Shown here in pieces: positions 10,593 through 21,422 of a stretch of 64,000 nucleotides of DNA. Below the pieces are notes generated by a model, which worked only from the letters and a program-made list of their open reading frames with translations, made no database searches and was not told where the DNA came from. Source of the stretch: Dermacentor variabilis (taxonomy: Eukaryota > Arthropoda > Arachnida > Ixodida > Ixodidae); contig NC_134569.1 in NCBI RefSeq assembly GCF_050947875.1, positions 261,403,100-261,467,099 on the forward strand. The letters are read 5' to 3'. Made by a program: the position numbers and the translations under genes. The stretch's first letter is position 1; the number at the start of each line of letters is the position of its first letter.

Positions 10593-12028
10593 ACTTTGTC
10601 GGGACGGCGGCCGTCGTTATGTCGTCGAGGTAGTTTCTTCGGCGTCTTCGTCGGTGGCGGAGGATCTCCATCAGTTCGAGAAACAGCAACCACACCTCCA
10701 TCGGTTGCTGCTTTTAGGGTTCCGGATATGGGCTCACTGACCAGCCCCGGGCTGGGCCAATGTATGGACGGCGCTGTGACGACAGATAGCGGCCTGGTGA
10801 TGGCGAACGGGACGGTCGTCGAGAGTTCCATTGAGTGGCGGCTGTGGACGCGGCGCGTTGACGGCGAACCCTCTCAGTCCCAAGTCGCGGTATGGGCACC
10901 AGCGGTACACATGGCCGGCTTCTCCGCAGTGCGGGCGGTGGTCGGGGGCTCGCCAAATGTCCGTCTTCCTCGCGTAGGTGCGTTGGGCGACGGGTGGGCG
11001 TACTGGTGGCGGCGGCGGTGGACGACGGAATTGCGGCGTTACAGGGCCCTGGCGCGGTCGTGGAGGGGGGCCTTGACGGCGCGCGACGGTGGCGTAAGTT
11101 ATCGCTTGTGGCTAGGGCTGCGGTAATTGAGGTTGCACCTCAGCAACCCCAAGCGATCGCTGAACCTCATCTTTCACGATGTCGGCGATCGACTCCACTT
11201 GAGGCTGCGACGAAGGCAGGACCTTGCACAGTTCTTCGCGCACAATGGGCCTGATGGTCTCTTGAAGGTCTTCGGAAACCAGTCCTTGGATGGCGTGAGC
11301 CCCCGGCGTTTATATTACCGGGTGCGCATCTCCAGAGTTTTCTCGATCCTCGATGCATTTGCAGAAAACTCAGCTACTGTCTTCGGTGAGTTACCAGTAA
11401 CTCCGGCGAAAAGTTCTTGCTTCACGCCCCGCATCAAGAAGTGAACTTTTTTCTCCTCCGACATTTCCGGGTCGGCGTGCCGGAAAAGACGGGCCATCTC
11501 CTCGGTGAAGATCGCAATCGTCTCATTTGGCAACTGCGCTCTGGTTTCTAGTAGAGCTTGGGCTCGCTCTTTTCGCACGACGCTTGTAAATGTTTGCAAG
11601 AAGCCGCTTAGGAACAGGTCCAACGTCGTTAAGGTGGCTTTCCCATTCTCGAACGAGGTCCTGGCGGCGTCTTCCAATGCGAAATACACATGTCGCAGCT
11701 TGTCGTCGCTGTCCCAACTGTTAAACGTAGCGACCCTCTCATACGTCTCCAGCCAGCTTTCCGGACCCTCAATTGTGGAACCGCGGAACGTCGTTGGCTC
11801 CCTGGGCTGCTGCAGAGCTATTGGGGCGTCTGAGGCTGCCATTGGGGCTGTCTGCTTAGTCCTCCCTGGACGATCTTCTCGGAAGATCTTCTTGGTCGTC
11901 TTTGGTAGAATTCCGTGTTCCGGGGGCAGCTGCTGTAGCCGGCGGCTTGCTCGATGTTCCGGGACGAAGTTGGTGTTGTCTTTGCCGTCCGGGCTTGAAT
12001 TACGGCTTGTCGGGGGCGCCTGGTACAT
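10593..12028 (-). pseudogene. Gypsy-1 gag
   Basis: Gag forms the retrotransposon particle and packages RNA. An open 237-codon frame (12028-11315) covers the N-terminal and capsid-like part, including ESWLETYERVATFNSW and RLFRHADPEMSEEKK. It starts at the first ATG after the primer-binding site, 10 bases inside the leader. After a stop near 11315 the remaining gag lies in shifted frames down to about 10600. The nucleocapsid zinc knuckle near 10915 reads HCGEAGHVYRWC: the first Cys of the C-x2-C-x4-H-x4-C pattern has been lost, whereas Gypsy-2 keeps all four ligands. Confidence 0.88.
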
Positions 12029-12037
12029 GAACGTAAA

Positions 12038-12049
12038 GCACCTCCATCA
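12038..12049 (-). promoter_or_regulatory. Primer-binding site of Gypsy-1
   Basis: Two bases inside the 5' LTR the minus strand reads TGATGGAGGTGC. The equivalent in Gypsy-2 is TGGTGGAGGTGC, which would pair with a tRNA 3' end finishing in CCA. One mismatch has accumulated here. Confidence 0.75.
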
Positions 12050-12051
12050 GA

Positions 12052-12472
12052 TGTCACGCTGTAGTAACGGTGAAGACGGCAGCCAAACTGTGATTATAGA
12101 AACTGGCCTTTTATTAGGCAAACTTGTGCCCTCGGAAGCAGGATATACTCAAGGAACAACGGTAGCGGCGAACACACTCGGCGATCGTCGAAAATCTGAC
12201 CAGCGGGTGAAGCGCGTCGGCTTTTATAGATCAGTCGTCGAATGTTCTAGAGTAACCGCTGGGACCGGCGTGTCTTCCACAAAGTTCAACACTATTCGTG
12301 TCGCGCATACATGCAATTAGATTTCACAAGTTGCGGGGAAAGACAGCGGATGGAACCATCGATAACATTCCAGAAACTTTTTTTACATGTAGGTGCGTCC
12401 TGCGCTGTGCGATGACATTTGTTGGGTGGTGAGAAGGGGTCCCCCGATAAAGATAAAGCAGCACACGTGTCA
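12052..12472 (-). repeat. 5' LTR of Gypsy-1
   Basis: About 421 bp. It is the promoter-bearing LTR for this minus-strand element. The TATAAAAG box is intact (complement near 12223-12230). Its outer end (CACGTGTCA at 12464-12472) abuts the GTAT target duplication. Confidence 0.93.
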
Positions 12473-12690
12473 GTATATAGCATTTGCATCAGTAGTAGCA
12501 TTATTATGGTATTATAGTATTTGCAAAAAGCCGTGCAATACATGGCGAGAAAGCATGAAAAGCAGGCCGTGCGCGGGGCTCCCTTAAAGCAGACGAAGAG
12601 ACCGATGAGAATGGAGAGGGCGTAGAGGGCGTGGAAACAACCGGCACGAAATGTGATGTTGATACTAGGCTGCAGAAAATTTGGCTTTCC

Positions 12691-13040
12691 AGAAAGAGCT
12701 TGTGAAACAGGTGGAAGAGCTCAAAAATGTTTTAAAAAGGGAGCGCGATGCACGAAAAGTAGTTTAAAAGAGACTTGAAGCAGCCGAGGAAAAGCTGAAC
12801 AGGGCTGCCATTGTGAACGAGCATGTGCGTGATAATGGAACGCAGACCTCCGACGCAACAGGAGAGGGAGTGTCAGGAAAGCACGTGGAATGCATGCAGC
12901 GTGATGAAGAGTTAGGTGGAAAGAGCGGCACCTACCTTGAGGCCGCCACGCGGAAAAAAGCAGGAGCCCAGGGAACAATGCCCTTTGTCGAGTCCGAATC
13001 ACGCGCAAAAGGCCAAAGGGAAGCAGGGAAAGGTGCGAGA
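12691..13040 (+). pseudogene. LINE-B coiled-coil leader protein
   Basis: From about 12699 the frame gives a heptad-rich helix, LVKQVEELKNVLKRERDAR, then a stop, then RLEAAEEKLNRAAIVNEHV and a charged low-complexity segment. Coiled coils of this sort are usual in LINE ORF1-type proteins and mediate multimerisation. It is followed in a neighbouring frame by the esterase-like domain. I cannot tell whether the two were one protein or two in the active element. Confidence 0.55.
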
Positions 13041-13560
13041 GAGCGAAAGGGTGATTATTGCCTGCGACTCAAACCTGGCTGGGTGCTCAGAAGCAATTGT
13101 GGAGAGGGCGAACGGCGATAAAGAATGGCCGTAGGGACATTTCCAGGGCGGACACTGGGTTCTGTCATGGAGCGAGCAAAGGAAAGCTCGCGGAAAATGC
13201 CCACGTGCGCAACCTTGTCATAGTATCAGGTGGGCTAAATGACGTTGTAAACAGGAAAGGGACAGGACAAGGCCACCGCCTGTTGAAGGGGGTGGATGAC
13301 TTGCCCGATCTTTCTCCTCTGGTGCAGATCGTGGTGTTCATGGTACCGGAGGTGCTTGTGCGTGACAGTCCCGTGCAAAAATCCGTAGTGGCTGCTGATG
13401 AGGCGATATGGAAAATGAGCCGAGAGAAAGGCTTCGAGGTAGTCGAAGTAAACAGCGAAGTGAGGAGGTGTGGTGGTTTTAAACGAGACAGGATCTACTT
13501 CACTACATGCTGGCACGAGAAGTGGGCTGGCGACTTGGTGGTCGCGCTGTTGCTTTTTTA
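13040..13560 (+). pseudogene. SGNH hydrolase/esterase-like domain (LINE-B)
   Basis: Three blocks typical of SGNH hydrolases occur in the right order and spacing. The first is VIIACDSNLAG, with the Ser codon at 13069-13071, where GDS reads CDS. The second is VSGGLNDVV, a G-x-N-D block at 13229-13243. The third is a final D-x-x-H-type block reading DRIYF, with the His position replaced by Tyr at 13496-13498. A stop at 13132 and frameshifts separate the first block from the others. Esterase domains are known in CR1-like LINE proteins, where their role is unclear. The LINE-A copy keeps the His but has lost the Asp, so each copy lost a different catalytic residue. Confidence 0.6.
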
Positions 13561-13689
13561 CGGGGGCCCACGGGCAGTCCAGAGGCCAGAGTATGCAGTA
13601 ATGAAGAAGGTCCCGTGAGGGAACCTCAGAAGAGCATCGCCGTCGATAACAGAAAAAGGAGAAAAACAAGAAAAAGAGCTCGCGACGCG

Positions 13690-14420
13690 ATAGGCTACAT
13701 AAACATGCAGGGCGGCAGAAGAAAGGAAAAGTGGGCAGAGATTGAGGAGCATTTAAATAGCGAACAAATAGGGCTGTAGGCGGTTGCAGAAACGCACCTT
13801 AGAGACTCAGAAGAGCCGCCAGTTATTGAGAATTATGTGCAATAGAACTAAGTAAGAAAGAAAAGGCGGGGGAGTCGGAATGCTTATTCACCAGAGAGCC
13901 AAATAGAAAAGAGTAAATTCACAATGTCAAGAGCATATTTGGTTGTCAGGTACAATGAGTGGGAAAAAGCTTGGCTGGGGGTTACGTATTTGTGGACCGG
14001 AAATAATTAAACAGAGAAGAATAAAGAGTTAGTGGAATGCATAAGCGCTGATATTAAGGGTTTCGGGAATGGTGCTGAAATTGTCCTATTAAGTGACATG
14101 AATGAATACATACAGGATTTAGATGGCTATACCGACAACAACGGGAAGTCAATGCGAGACCTTTGTGAGCAACATAACCTCGTTATCGTGAATACACGGC
14201 CTAAGTGTGAAGGACAGATCACGTGGGAAGTGGGAAACCGGCAATCTACCATTGATTACTGTCTGATGACAGAAGGAATTCATAAGTTGAGAGAAATGGT
14301 CATCGATGAGGAAGGGTTTAGCAGCATAGGGAGTGACCATAAACGAACCATTTTGAAAATGGGATATGTAGTTGGCAAAGAGAGCAAGGAGCGCAAAATG
14401 CCAGTCCAAATTTGAACGCT
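13690..14420 (+). pseudogene. APE-type endonuclease domain (LINE-B)
   Basis: It shares with LINE-A the segments NMQGGRRKEKWAEIEEHL, the AETH metal-binding block near 13785, LLSDMN near 14090, STIDYCL near 14250 and SDHK near 14333. A stop at 13777-13779 and frame changes near 13830-14030 disrupt it. The same SDMN instead of GDFN in both copies suggests that this variation belongs to the family rather than to decay. Confidence 0.83.
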
Positions 14421-14459
14421 GAACAAATAGCAAATAGAGTCGCTAGAATGGAGGAATAA

Positions 14460-15996
14460 CTTGGCAAATGGCCAAGAGTGCGAATATGCTGAGCTTCTAA
14501 CTGTAATAACGACAGAAATACGGAAAGAGAAACAACATGCTCAGTGGAAAGGAAAAAAGAAATCGAAAAGCTGGTGGCACAGAGAGATTCGAGAAGCGAT
14601 CTCCGAACGACAGAAAGCATCTCCAGAGAATAGGCAGGCAGTGGAGACGCAGTTGCCGTCGTATAAACTAACGAGTAAATAGGAAATATACAGAGGGAAA
14701 AAATCGATTGTTCAAATAATAGTGCAAGAAAAATTAAAAGGTGAAAGTGAACGTTAGTTGTCAGAAATACGTTAGAAAAAGAAGGCCGCACCTAGAATGT
14801 TTTGGAAGCATATAAAATTATTAGGCAGGAAGTCAACAACAATACAACAACATATCCTAGGCGAAGATGAAAGCAGACTGGAAGGAGAAGCGGCAATAAA
14901 TTACATCCGAAAAGTAACAGCCGGGCAATGACAAGTGACAGCCAAGGCAATGACGAGGTTGTACTTGAAGAAAAAAGAGCATGAAAGCGACCCAAGTGGT
15001 GAAGGAGCTGGTGCTGAGAACTTTCAACTGGAAGAAACCTGAAGAGAAAATTCCTAAGCGCCCAGACAAAGGGCTAGACGAGGTTCCCGTTAGGCTGAAT
15101 AACGAACTAGGACCAAAAAGTACAGAAGCTCTGGTGAAAGCAGTGGAAAAAACTTTAAAAGATAGAAGAATACCGGAAGTTGGCGACAAAGTAGAATCAA
15201 TTTAATTTATAAAGGTAAGGACGAGAAACATAGAATTCACTCGTATAGACCGTTCACCTTTCCACCGGTAATATACAGGCTAGCAATGCAGGCAATCAAA
15301 TTAAAGCTTCAAGCATGGGCAGAGAATATTGGCATTTTGGGAGAGCTTCAGAATGGCTTCAGAATAGGTAGGCGTTTGAATGATAACTTGTTCGTTCTTA
15401 CTCAGTCTATTGAAATATCAAAAGTAGAAAGCAGACCGTTGTATGTGGCCTTTTTAGACTTTACAGGAGCCTATTACAACGTAGACCGCAACATTCTGGA
15501 AGGGGTAGGCTTAGGTGACGATTGTCTGCATTTTTTGAGGAAAATTTACCTAGAAAATACCGTTTGCGTTGAATCGGAAGGGATGAGGAACGAGGAGAAA
15601 GTTCATATCAACAAGGGACTGAGGCAGGTGTGCCCTTTATCCCCACTGCGGTTTATGAAGTACATGGCGAGGATGGAGAGGGAGCTAGAACGAAGTAATA
15701 TCGGGTTTAATCTCTGATACAAACAGGCGGGAACAGTAGTAGAGCAGCAGCTCCCATGTTTATTTTATGTGGACGACATTGTGTAGCTAGCTAACAAGCA
15801 AGGTGACTTGCTACGTCTGGCTGATATCTGTGGACAGGAAGGCAACAATTTAGGTTTGAAATTTAGTGTTAGAAAATCAGGTGTTATGGTATTCAATGAA
15901 AACAGTCAACAGACAGTGGAGATACAGGACCAGGAAATACCTCGGGTAACAGAATATAAATACGTTGGTATATGGACAACCGAAGGCAATAGATAA
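14460..15996 (+). pseudogene. Reverse transcriptase domain (LINE-B)
   Basis: Frames from about 14980 give KGLDEVPVRLNNELG, then AFLDFTGAYYNVDRN near 15450 (first catalytic Asp), LRQVCPLSPLRF near 15620, and FYVDDIV near 15760, where the YADD box reads YVDD. A stop follows at 15784-15786 within the same motif, and further breaks occur near 15200 and 15717. The segment after the first Asp lacks the extra bases found in LINE-A, so this copy is closer to the original there. Confidence 0.88.
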
Positions 15997-15999
15997 TTG

Positions 16000-16895
16000 G
16001 AAACCACAGGGAAAAACCATAAAAGTAAAGGGGAAGAGAAATTCAGCCATAATGAAGCACAGAGCGCTATGGGGATACAATAGGCACGAGGTCCTCCGAG
16101 GCATGTGGAAAGGTGTAATGGTTCCAGGACTTACTTTTGGAAATGCGGTTGTTTGCTATAAATCAGGGGTACAATCAGGACTCGACGGGAACCAAAGGTC
16201 ATAGGGTCGCCTCGCATTGGGCGCTCACGGGAAGACTACAAATGAAGCTGTGCAGGGTGATATGGGCTGGACTAGTTTTGAAGTGAGGGAAGCTCGCAGT
16301 AAAATTCAGTATGAAGAACGGCTGAGGAATATGGAAGTATGCAAATGGGCTGGTATAGTGTTCAGGTATCTGTACAGGAAAAACATTGATTCACAGTGGA
16401 GAAAAATAACTAGGAATCTTACCAGCAAGTGTGCGGCCGGTAGGGTGGGCCACACAGCAACAATGAAGGTAAAGTGGAAAGTCAGAGACGCTGAAATAAT
16501 CTCTTGGGTGGTGGCAATGAAAAAAAAAATACCTGCCATGAGTAACTACTTAAGAGGAAAAAACGAAATCAGGAAAGAAACCATCTATGATAACTCAAAG
16601 GGAAGCTCATTACTTTTCGAAGTGACATCGGGATGCCTTAGAACACGCACCTATAAAGCGAGATATAAGACGGACGAAGAAACATGTGCTTGCTGTGGTA
16701 AAGCTAGGGAAACTGTGGAGCATGTGTTATTGTCGATTTAGGCCCCTCTGACCTCCTTGAAGCACTTGAGTTCAGCGGGAGCAGTGGTAAAGATGTCCGC
16801 AATTGGTATTAGTAAGAGGCAATTGGAGGATTTGTGGAAGAAAAGTAAGGAAACGACAAAAGACGGGGACGTAATAAAGCAGAGTACGCAATAGG
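16000..16895 (+). pseudogene. LINE-B C-terminal region with Cys/His motif
   Basis: A 174-codon open stretch (16217-16741) covers most of the C-terminal region and ends just after CACCGKARETVEHVLL, a C-x2-C...H motif that keeps the cysteine lost in LINE-A. Downstream, [12 protein letters not shown] and similar fragments near 16810-16860 match LINE-A residues in other frames. Compared with LINE-A a deletion removes about 20 bases around 16730. Confidence 0.75.
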
Positions 16896-16990
16896 GGATC
16901 AGAAAATTTGGGTGTGGTAGTTGATGGTGTTTTTTTTTCTTTTTTCATTGTTTTACCTAGGTAGGACATTAGGCCGTATAATAGCCATAG

Positions 16991-17031
16991 CTTGGTGGCG
17001 CAATCCACCGCCCCGTTCCAAAGGGGGTGCT
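16991..17031 (+). other. Conserved double hairpin in LINE-B 3' end
   Basis: GGTGG/CCACC (16994-16998 with 17005-17009) and CCCC/GGGG (17011-17014 with 17023-17026) match the pair at the LINE-A 3' end. Substitutions fall in loops and leave both stems paired. Confidence 0.6.
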
Positions 17032-17037
17032 CATAAC

Positions 17038-17101
17038 ATCCATCCGTCCGTCCGTCCATCCATCCATCCATCCATCCATCCATCCATCCATCCATCCATC
17101 C
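17038..17101 (+). repeat. (CATC)n tail of LINE-B
   Basis: A tetranucleotide tract of about 16 units, with a few CGTC variants near its start, directly after the LINE-B 3' end. LINE-A ends in the same motif with only three to four units, so the tail is part of the element and has expanded here. Confidence 0.95.
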
Positions 17102-18958
17102 ACACTTTGGGGCAGAGATGCGCTTCGCGGCAGATTCAACGTAATCTCGCTGCGGGCGCTCAGACCGATTGAGTGCGTACGCTCTTATAATGGTGCTGTA
17201 TTTTAACTGCTAATATATATTGGCACCCTTTTGCTACGCATACATATTTCAGGCACGGGATATACAGCATAGTGCTTTCAATTTTACTGTCGTTGTCAAG
17301 TGCGTCGTTCCTTGTGCGGACGCTGGCGAACGCCCAGTCTCTGTCGCAGAAAGTCTGTGCAGTAAAATTTCTTGCGGTTTTATTTGCTTTGGCGCGCACT
17401 CGACCCTTGTCAGCCGATGTCAATGGTAGTTTTAGCCAGGTGAACTGCAATTTTTAACATTGTTTTCAAGAACTATCCTGTAATTTTTGCTACAGCAGCT
17501 GCCTATCTGCAAGATGAATCTACGTAAGAAAATTTTATTGATATTTCATTTTACGCGTGTTTCTTGCTGGTGGAATACTGATCAGGGACAATGTTCAGAG
17601 AAAATAATGTAGTGAAATATACCACGTTTACTAAGCGCATCGCTTGAAGCGATGTAGATGACCATGTACTTCTAGGTAAATTTATGGGTACATAGACATA
17701 CATATCCACGACATATATGAAAGAGAAAAATTATAAAATATTCCAAATGCACTGATTGAAAAAGTGATAACTCTGACCGGAATATGCGGGGTTTTCTTTT
17801 AAAAGCTGCGCTAGCCCCAGGTGAACCAATGGACTTTCCGTGGAAAGGAATCAAGGCAATAACTGGACGCTAATATGAACAACAGCGTTAGGGAAAAGAT
17901 ATTGGCCGGACTGATCGGGGAGACCGGGAAGTCTTTAGATTTTGTAATCTCCGTGGCTTGTCTCGCGGACTCCTTCAATGTGCCAGAAGGAGAAATGAAG
18001 TAGAAAAATATAGCCTAATCGAATGGTATTTGCGATTAAGATCGTATTCGACTTCAGAATTCACTATTAAACACTATCGAATAACCGTTTCCGTTTGAAT
18101 GTAAAGCATAACAGCTCTTCTAAAGTATCGAAGGTGAGGGGCCGGTGCAAGTGAAGACTCTTATTCCGAATGATTGTGCAGCTGGAGGGCCAGGGCTGTT
18201 GCGCAGAGGCGCACCAGTTCCTGGGAGAATTAACGCATGGGTGCTAATCGGTTTTGCTGAACAATTTCCTAGCTGTCATTCAATACAAACGCTCTGTTTA
18301 GGGGCAGCCTGTAAATCTGCTTTGTTCAGGCAAATAAAACATTTTTTTGACAATCTCAGCATGTCTGCAACCCATTAACCATGGGTGCCCAATGTGATAC
18401 CGCACTTACCTTCTTCAAAGAACAAGGCAGATCTACAAATATATCTCGTACGCGTGTGTGAGGCAGGTCGTTTCATTCTTTAAAGGCTTCATTGTTGTCC
18501 TTATGATAGTGCACCGGATAACTGAAAGCAGCCGTTTATACATACAGAAGCTGCTTAGTTGAGCGGACGTACATTTGAAAATGGCATTACATTTAAATAT
18601 GAAAGATCAGATAAGCGTTACGTGTTTTTTTCTCAGAAATGAGACTCAAGAATAATTTCTTTTATTTACACCCCTAGAAACAAGCTTCTTTTTTTCTAAT
18701 TAGGCACATTCTGGCATTACGTCTAGCTATACAATTATGAGGCACCCTGTTCAGTTCGCACCATTTGGGGTTCTTTAACTTGCGCCCAAAGAGAAGGGCA
18801 CGAGTGCTTTTCCGCTCCGTTCTCATTAAATTCCGCGGCCTGAGCTGAACCCGCGAGCTCGAGTTTAGCAGCGCAACACCACATCCATTATATAGCAACT
18901 AATTAGGCTACCACGCGGCGCTACTTTGTCCTTTTTTCTTTATTTTATTGTTTGTTAA
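17102..18958. other. Anonymous intergenic stretch
   Basis: I recognise no gene or repeat family. A short palindrome CATCGCTTGAAGCGATG lies at 17639-17655. Open frames are all below 100 codons and have no domain signature. Confidence 0.5.
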
Positions 18959-20261
18959 GCGCGGACTGGACAAGAGAGAGAGAGAGAGAGAATGAAGAGG
19001 GAAGGCAGGGAGGTTAACCAGATATGAGTCACCGGTTTGCTACCCTACACTGGGGATGGGGGATAGGGGTTAGGAAGAAGACAGAGAGGAAAACGCTAAA
19101 AAAGAAAAAAAACACGCACACATGGAGGCACACACACAAAAAGCGTTCCAGTTAAAGTCGTTCACACAGGCCGGTAGATCGCAAGAAGCGCAATAGCGCT
19201 TGCACGACCTTGTGTGATGGTAGGTCCTTTCGATGTTGTAGAATTCTTTTTTCGGATAGCGCTTGGTCGTCCAGTTTGTCAAGTTCGTGGCGAAGGCATG
19301 TCCTCTGTGTACTGTATTGCGGGCAGGCACACAAAATATGGCCAATTGATTCTTCATGGCCGCAGTGGCCACAGGTTGGGCTGTCGGTCATCTCTATACG
19401 GAATGCATAGGCTTTAGTAAAGGCAACGCCCAACCAAAGTCGATATAATAGCGTGGCGTCTCTACGGCGAAGCTGTGATGGCGCTCGAAGACTTAGTGTT
19501 GGATCAAGTGAGTACAGTCGCGTGTTTCTTAAACGTGGTTCATTCCATTGCGACGCGGTGCACTGCCGAGCAAGTAGGCGGAGGTTCCGTGCTGCGTCAG
19601 TTCTAGAATGAGGAATTGGGACGTGGCGCTCCTCAGTATGGGCTGAGCGGGCAGCGTGATCCGCCCGTTCATTGCCGATAATCCCGCAGTGACTTGGAAG
19701 CCACTGAAAGGTTATCTCATGGCCTGCATCACTTATATGTTGCAACGTCTCTGTAATATGGAATATCAGTTGTTCGTGTGGTCCGCGTCGTAAAGGTGAC
19801 AGTAGAGACTGCAGTGCGGCCTTCGAATCGCAGAATATTGTCCACTTATGTGGTGGTTCATCACCAATGTGATGAAGGGCAGTAAAGAGCACTGCGAACT
19901 CGGCTGCCGTCGATGTTGTCGCGTGGGTCGTCTTAAATTTTATTGTTGTAGCTTTCGCTGGTATGACGATTGCCGCCGCGGAGCTACTTGGAAGGACAGA
20001 TCCAGCAGTGTAAATATGCGTAGAATCACGGTAGTTCTCGTACAAATGTAGTAGCGTGAGCTGTCTAAGGGCTGGCGATGATAGATCAGCTTTTTTCGAG
20101 ATACCAGGTATTGTGAGGTTGATTTTTGGCCTAGCGAGGCACCATGCGGACTGAACAAAAAATTTCACACGATTTATGGGCCAAAGATTAGCGTATTTAA
20201 TGGCTACCTGAAACTGGTTTCGGCGCCCGAGGCCCGACCGCAATCGAGGAACCTGTACCAA
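18959..20261 (-). mobile_element. LINE-C, RNase H-bearing LINE fragment
   Basis: A 5'-truncated copy of an I- or R1-like non-LTR element, read on the minus strand. It includes only the RNase H domain, the C-terminal zinc motif and the 3' untranslated region. The 3' end passes through pyrimidine-rich sequence into a (GA)n tract on the plus strand (18973-18991). The upstream RT is absent, which fits truncation near 20261. Confidence 0.85.
19152..20261 (-). pseudogene. RNase H and zinc-motif C-terminus of a LINE polyprotein
   Basis: An uninterrupted 369-codon frame that represents only the C-terminal end of a LINE ORF2. RNase H residues: IYTAGSV (residues 83-89), where the first catalytic Asp is replaced by Ala86; AAEF with Glu121; FCDSKAAL with Asp145; and WLPSHCGIIGNERAD with His191 and Asp201. 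A C-x2-C-x7-H-x4-C zinc motif lies at 297-313 (CGHC...H...C). The apparent start is merely the truncation edge. The long open frame suggests a fairly recent insertion, but with RT missing and Asp changed to Ala it should have no activity. Confidence 0.88.
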
Positions 20262-21422
20262 TTACTTGATGTGCGTTCTTTTACGCGAGAAACGCGGAAA
20301 CATGAATGGAATGTTGCACTGCAGTTTTTTTTCATTTTCTGGAAGAATACTTCCCGTAAATCTCAGAACAGGGCACCGGATGGGGCAGATATCTTTTATT
20401 TGTTTGAAATAGCAGTGCAGGAAGTTTACATTTTTTTCCGTCTGCATTTCGCAAAACCTAATGATACGTGCAAGAATACACGCGAGAGATATGTGCCGCT
20501 TGAAAAACAGGGGAAAATATTTGTTCTCCAAAGGGAACCGTATAATAACATAGTGGCCATGACTGATGCGACCGGGGCACAGCACACGAAATATGCCCTG
20601 AACGTCTACGGTCACCCATGACGTCATGTCCGCTGTAACCTACGATACCACATCCGTTCATTTGCATGGCGTCTGTCTTTCGGGACCAATTGCACTACGA
20701 AGTGGTCTGTATTCCGTGCCCACTTACCGCGTGAGTGATTGATATTTCCACGCTATATGCGTATAATAAAAGCTCAGGGTGGTGAGCAGTTCGATGCGTT
20801 ACCGCTAGGTACCTTGCGTGCATATTTTGCCTCCTGGCCACGTCAAATTGCAGCCGGCCTGTGGAATTGGCCGCGGCATCCCATATAGAGCTGCTCATGT
20901 AAGTGCTATTGCCTCCATGAGGATCGTCAGTACGTGCACAGAACCATCCAGTAGTGTGGTTCAGGGAAGGATGTGCGAAAGAACGAGGACGTAAGAAAAC
21001 ACTGGCATGACGGGCTGTTCCATCAGATCGTGTTACATCGCGCTTTTTTTCTAAGACCATGCCGCTGGAGCGATATGGCATGACAGATGGAAATGACAGA
21101 CAAAGAACTCTATTTTCACTATGATAAGAAAATTAAACAAGAACAAACGAAATTGATGCAGCAAGTTTGGTCAAACGTTGCCAAGCTTGATAAACGGACC
21201 TGCCTAGCAAGATAGGTTGAATAAATCGGCGTCCTGAAGTCGCAGTAGACTTGTGTGTGCCGAGCGATGGTTTCTAACAAACGCAGCAACGAGTCTTTGC
21301 AGCGCGCGTGGCCGTTAATTGACTGCCGCCATGTCAGGTGCAACTCCAGCAGCTGTGCAGTTGCAGTGAGGAAGTGGCGCTTCACTGTTTTGCCAATAAC
21401 TTTGTACGTTTCCGAAAAAAAA
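20262..21422. other. Anonymous intergenic stretch
   Basis: No gene recognised. A perfect CRE-type palindrome TGACGTCA lies at 20619-20626. Nothing around it points to a promoter. Confidence 0.45.

Larger units (their letters stand above)
6295..12472 (-). mobile_element. Gypsy-1, full-length degenerate Ty3/Gypsy retrotransposon
   Basis: Two LTRs (6295-6710 and 12052-12472) flank gag and pol remnants read on the minus strand in the order gag, protease, RT, RNase H, integrase, which is the Ty3/Gypsy order. The ends are TG...CA type and the insertion is bordered by a 4-bp duplication, GTAT (6291-6294 and 12473-12476). The two LTRs differ at about 40 positions by eye (roughly 90% identity), so the insertion is older than Gypsy-2. 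Coding frames are broken in gag, protease, RT, RNase H and integrase. A SINE is nested near the 3' end. No env-like frame was seen. Confidence 0.95.
12540..17101 (+). mobile_element. LINE-B, long non-LTR retrotransposon, degenerate
   Basis: This is the longer copy of the LINE-A family. It carries in order a coiled-coil leader, an SGNH/esterase-like domain, endonuclease, reverse transcriptase, a C-terminal Cys/His motif, the double hairpin and a long CATC tail. The left boundary is uncertain: coding-like sequence starts near 12542 (MARKHEKQ), just after the Gypsy-1 target site, and the true 5' end could lie left of Gypsy-1. Numerous stops and frameshifts show that it is inactive. Nucleotide similarity to LINE-A is high from about 13320 onward, often with whole lines matching. 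Confidence 0.9.

Noticed and set aside
10443..11126. 227-codon plus-strand frame rich in Arg, Val and Gly
   Set aside because: Antisense to the gag C-terminus and protease of Gypsy-1, so a shadow frame.
11505..12320. 271-codon plus-strand frame
   Set aside because: It is antisense to the well-supported Gypsy-1 gag and 5' LTR and has no domain.
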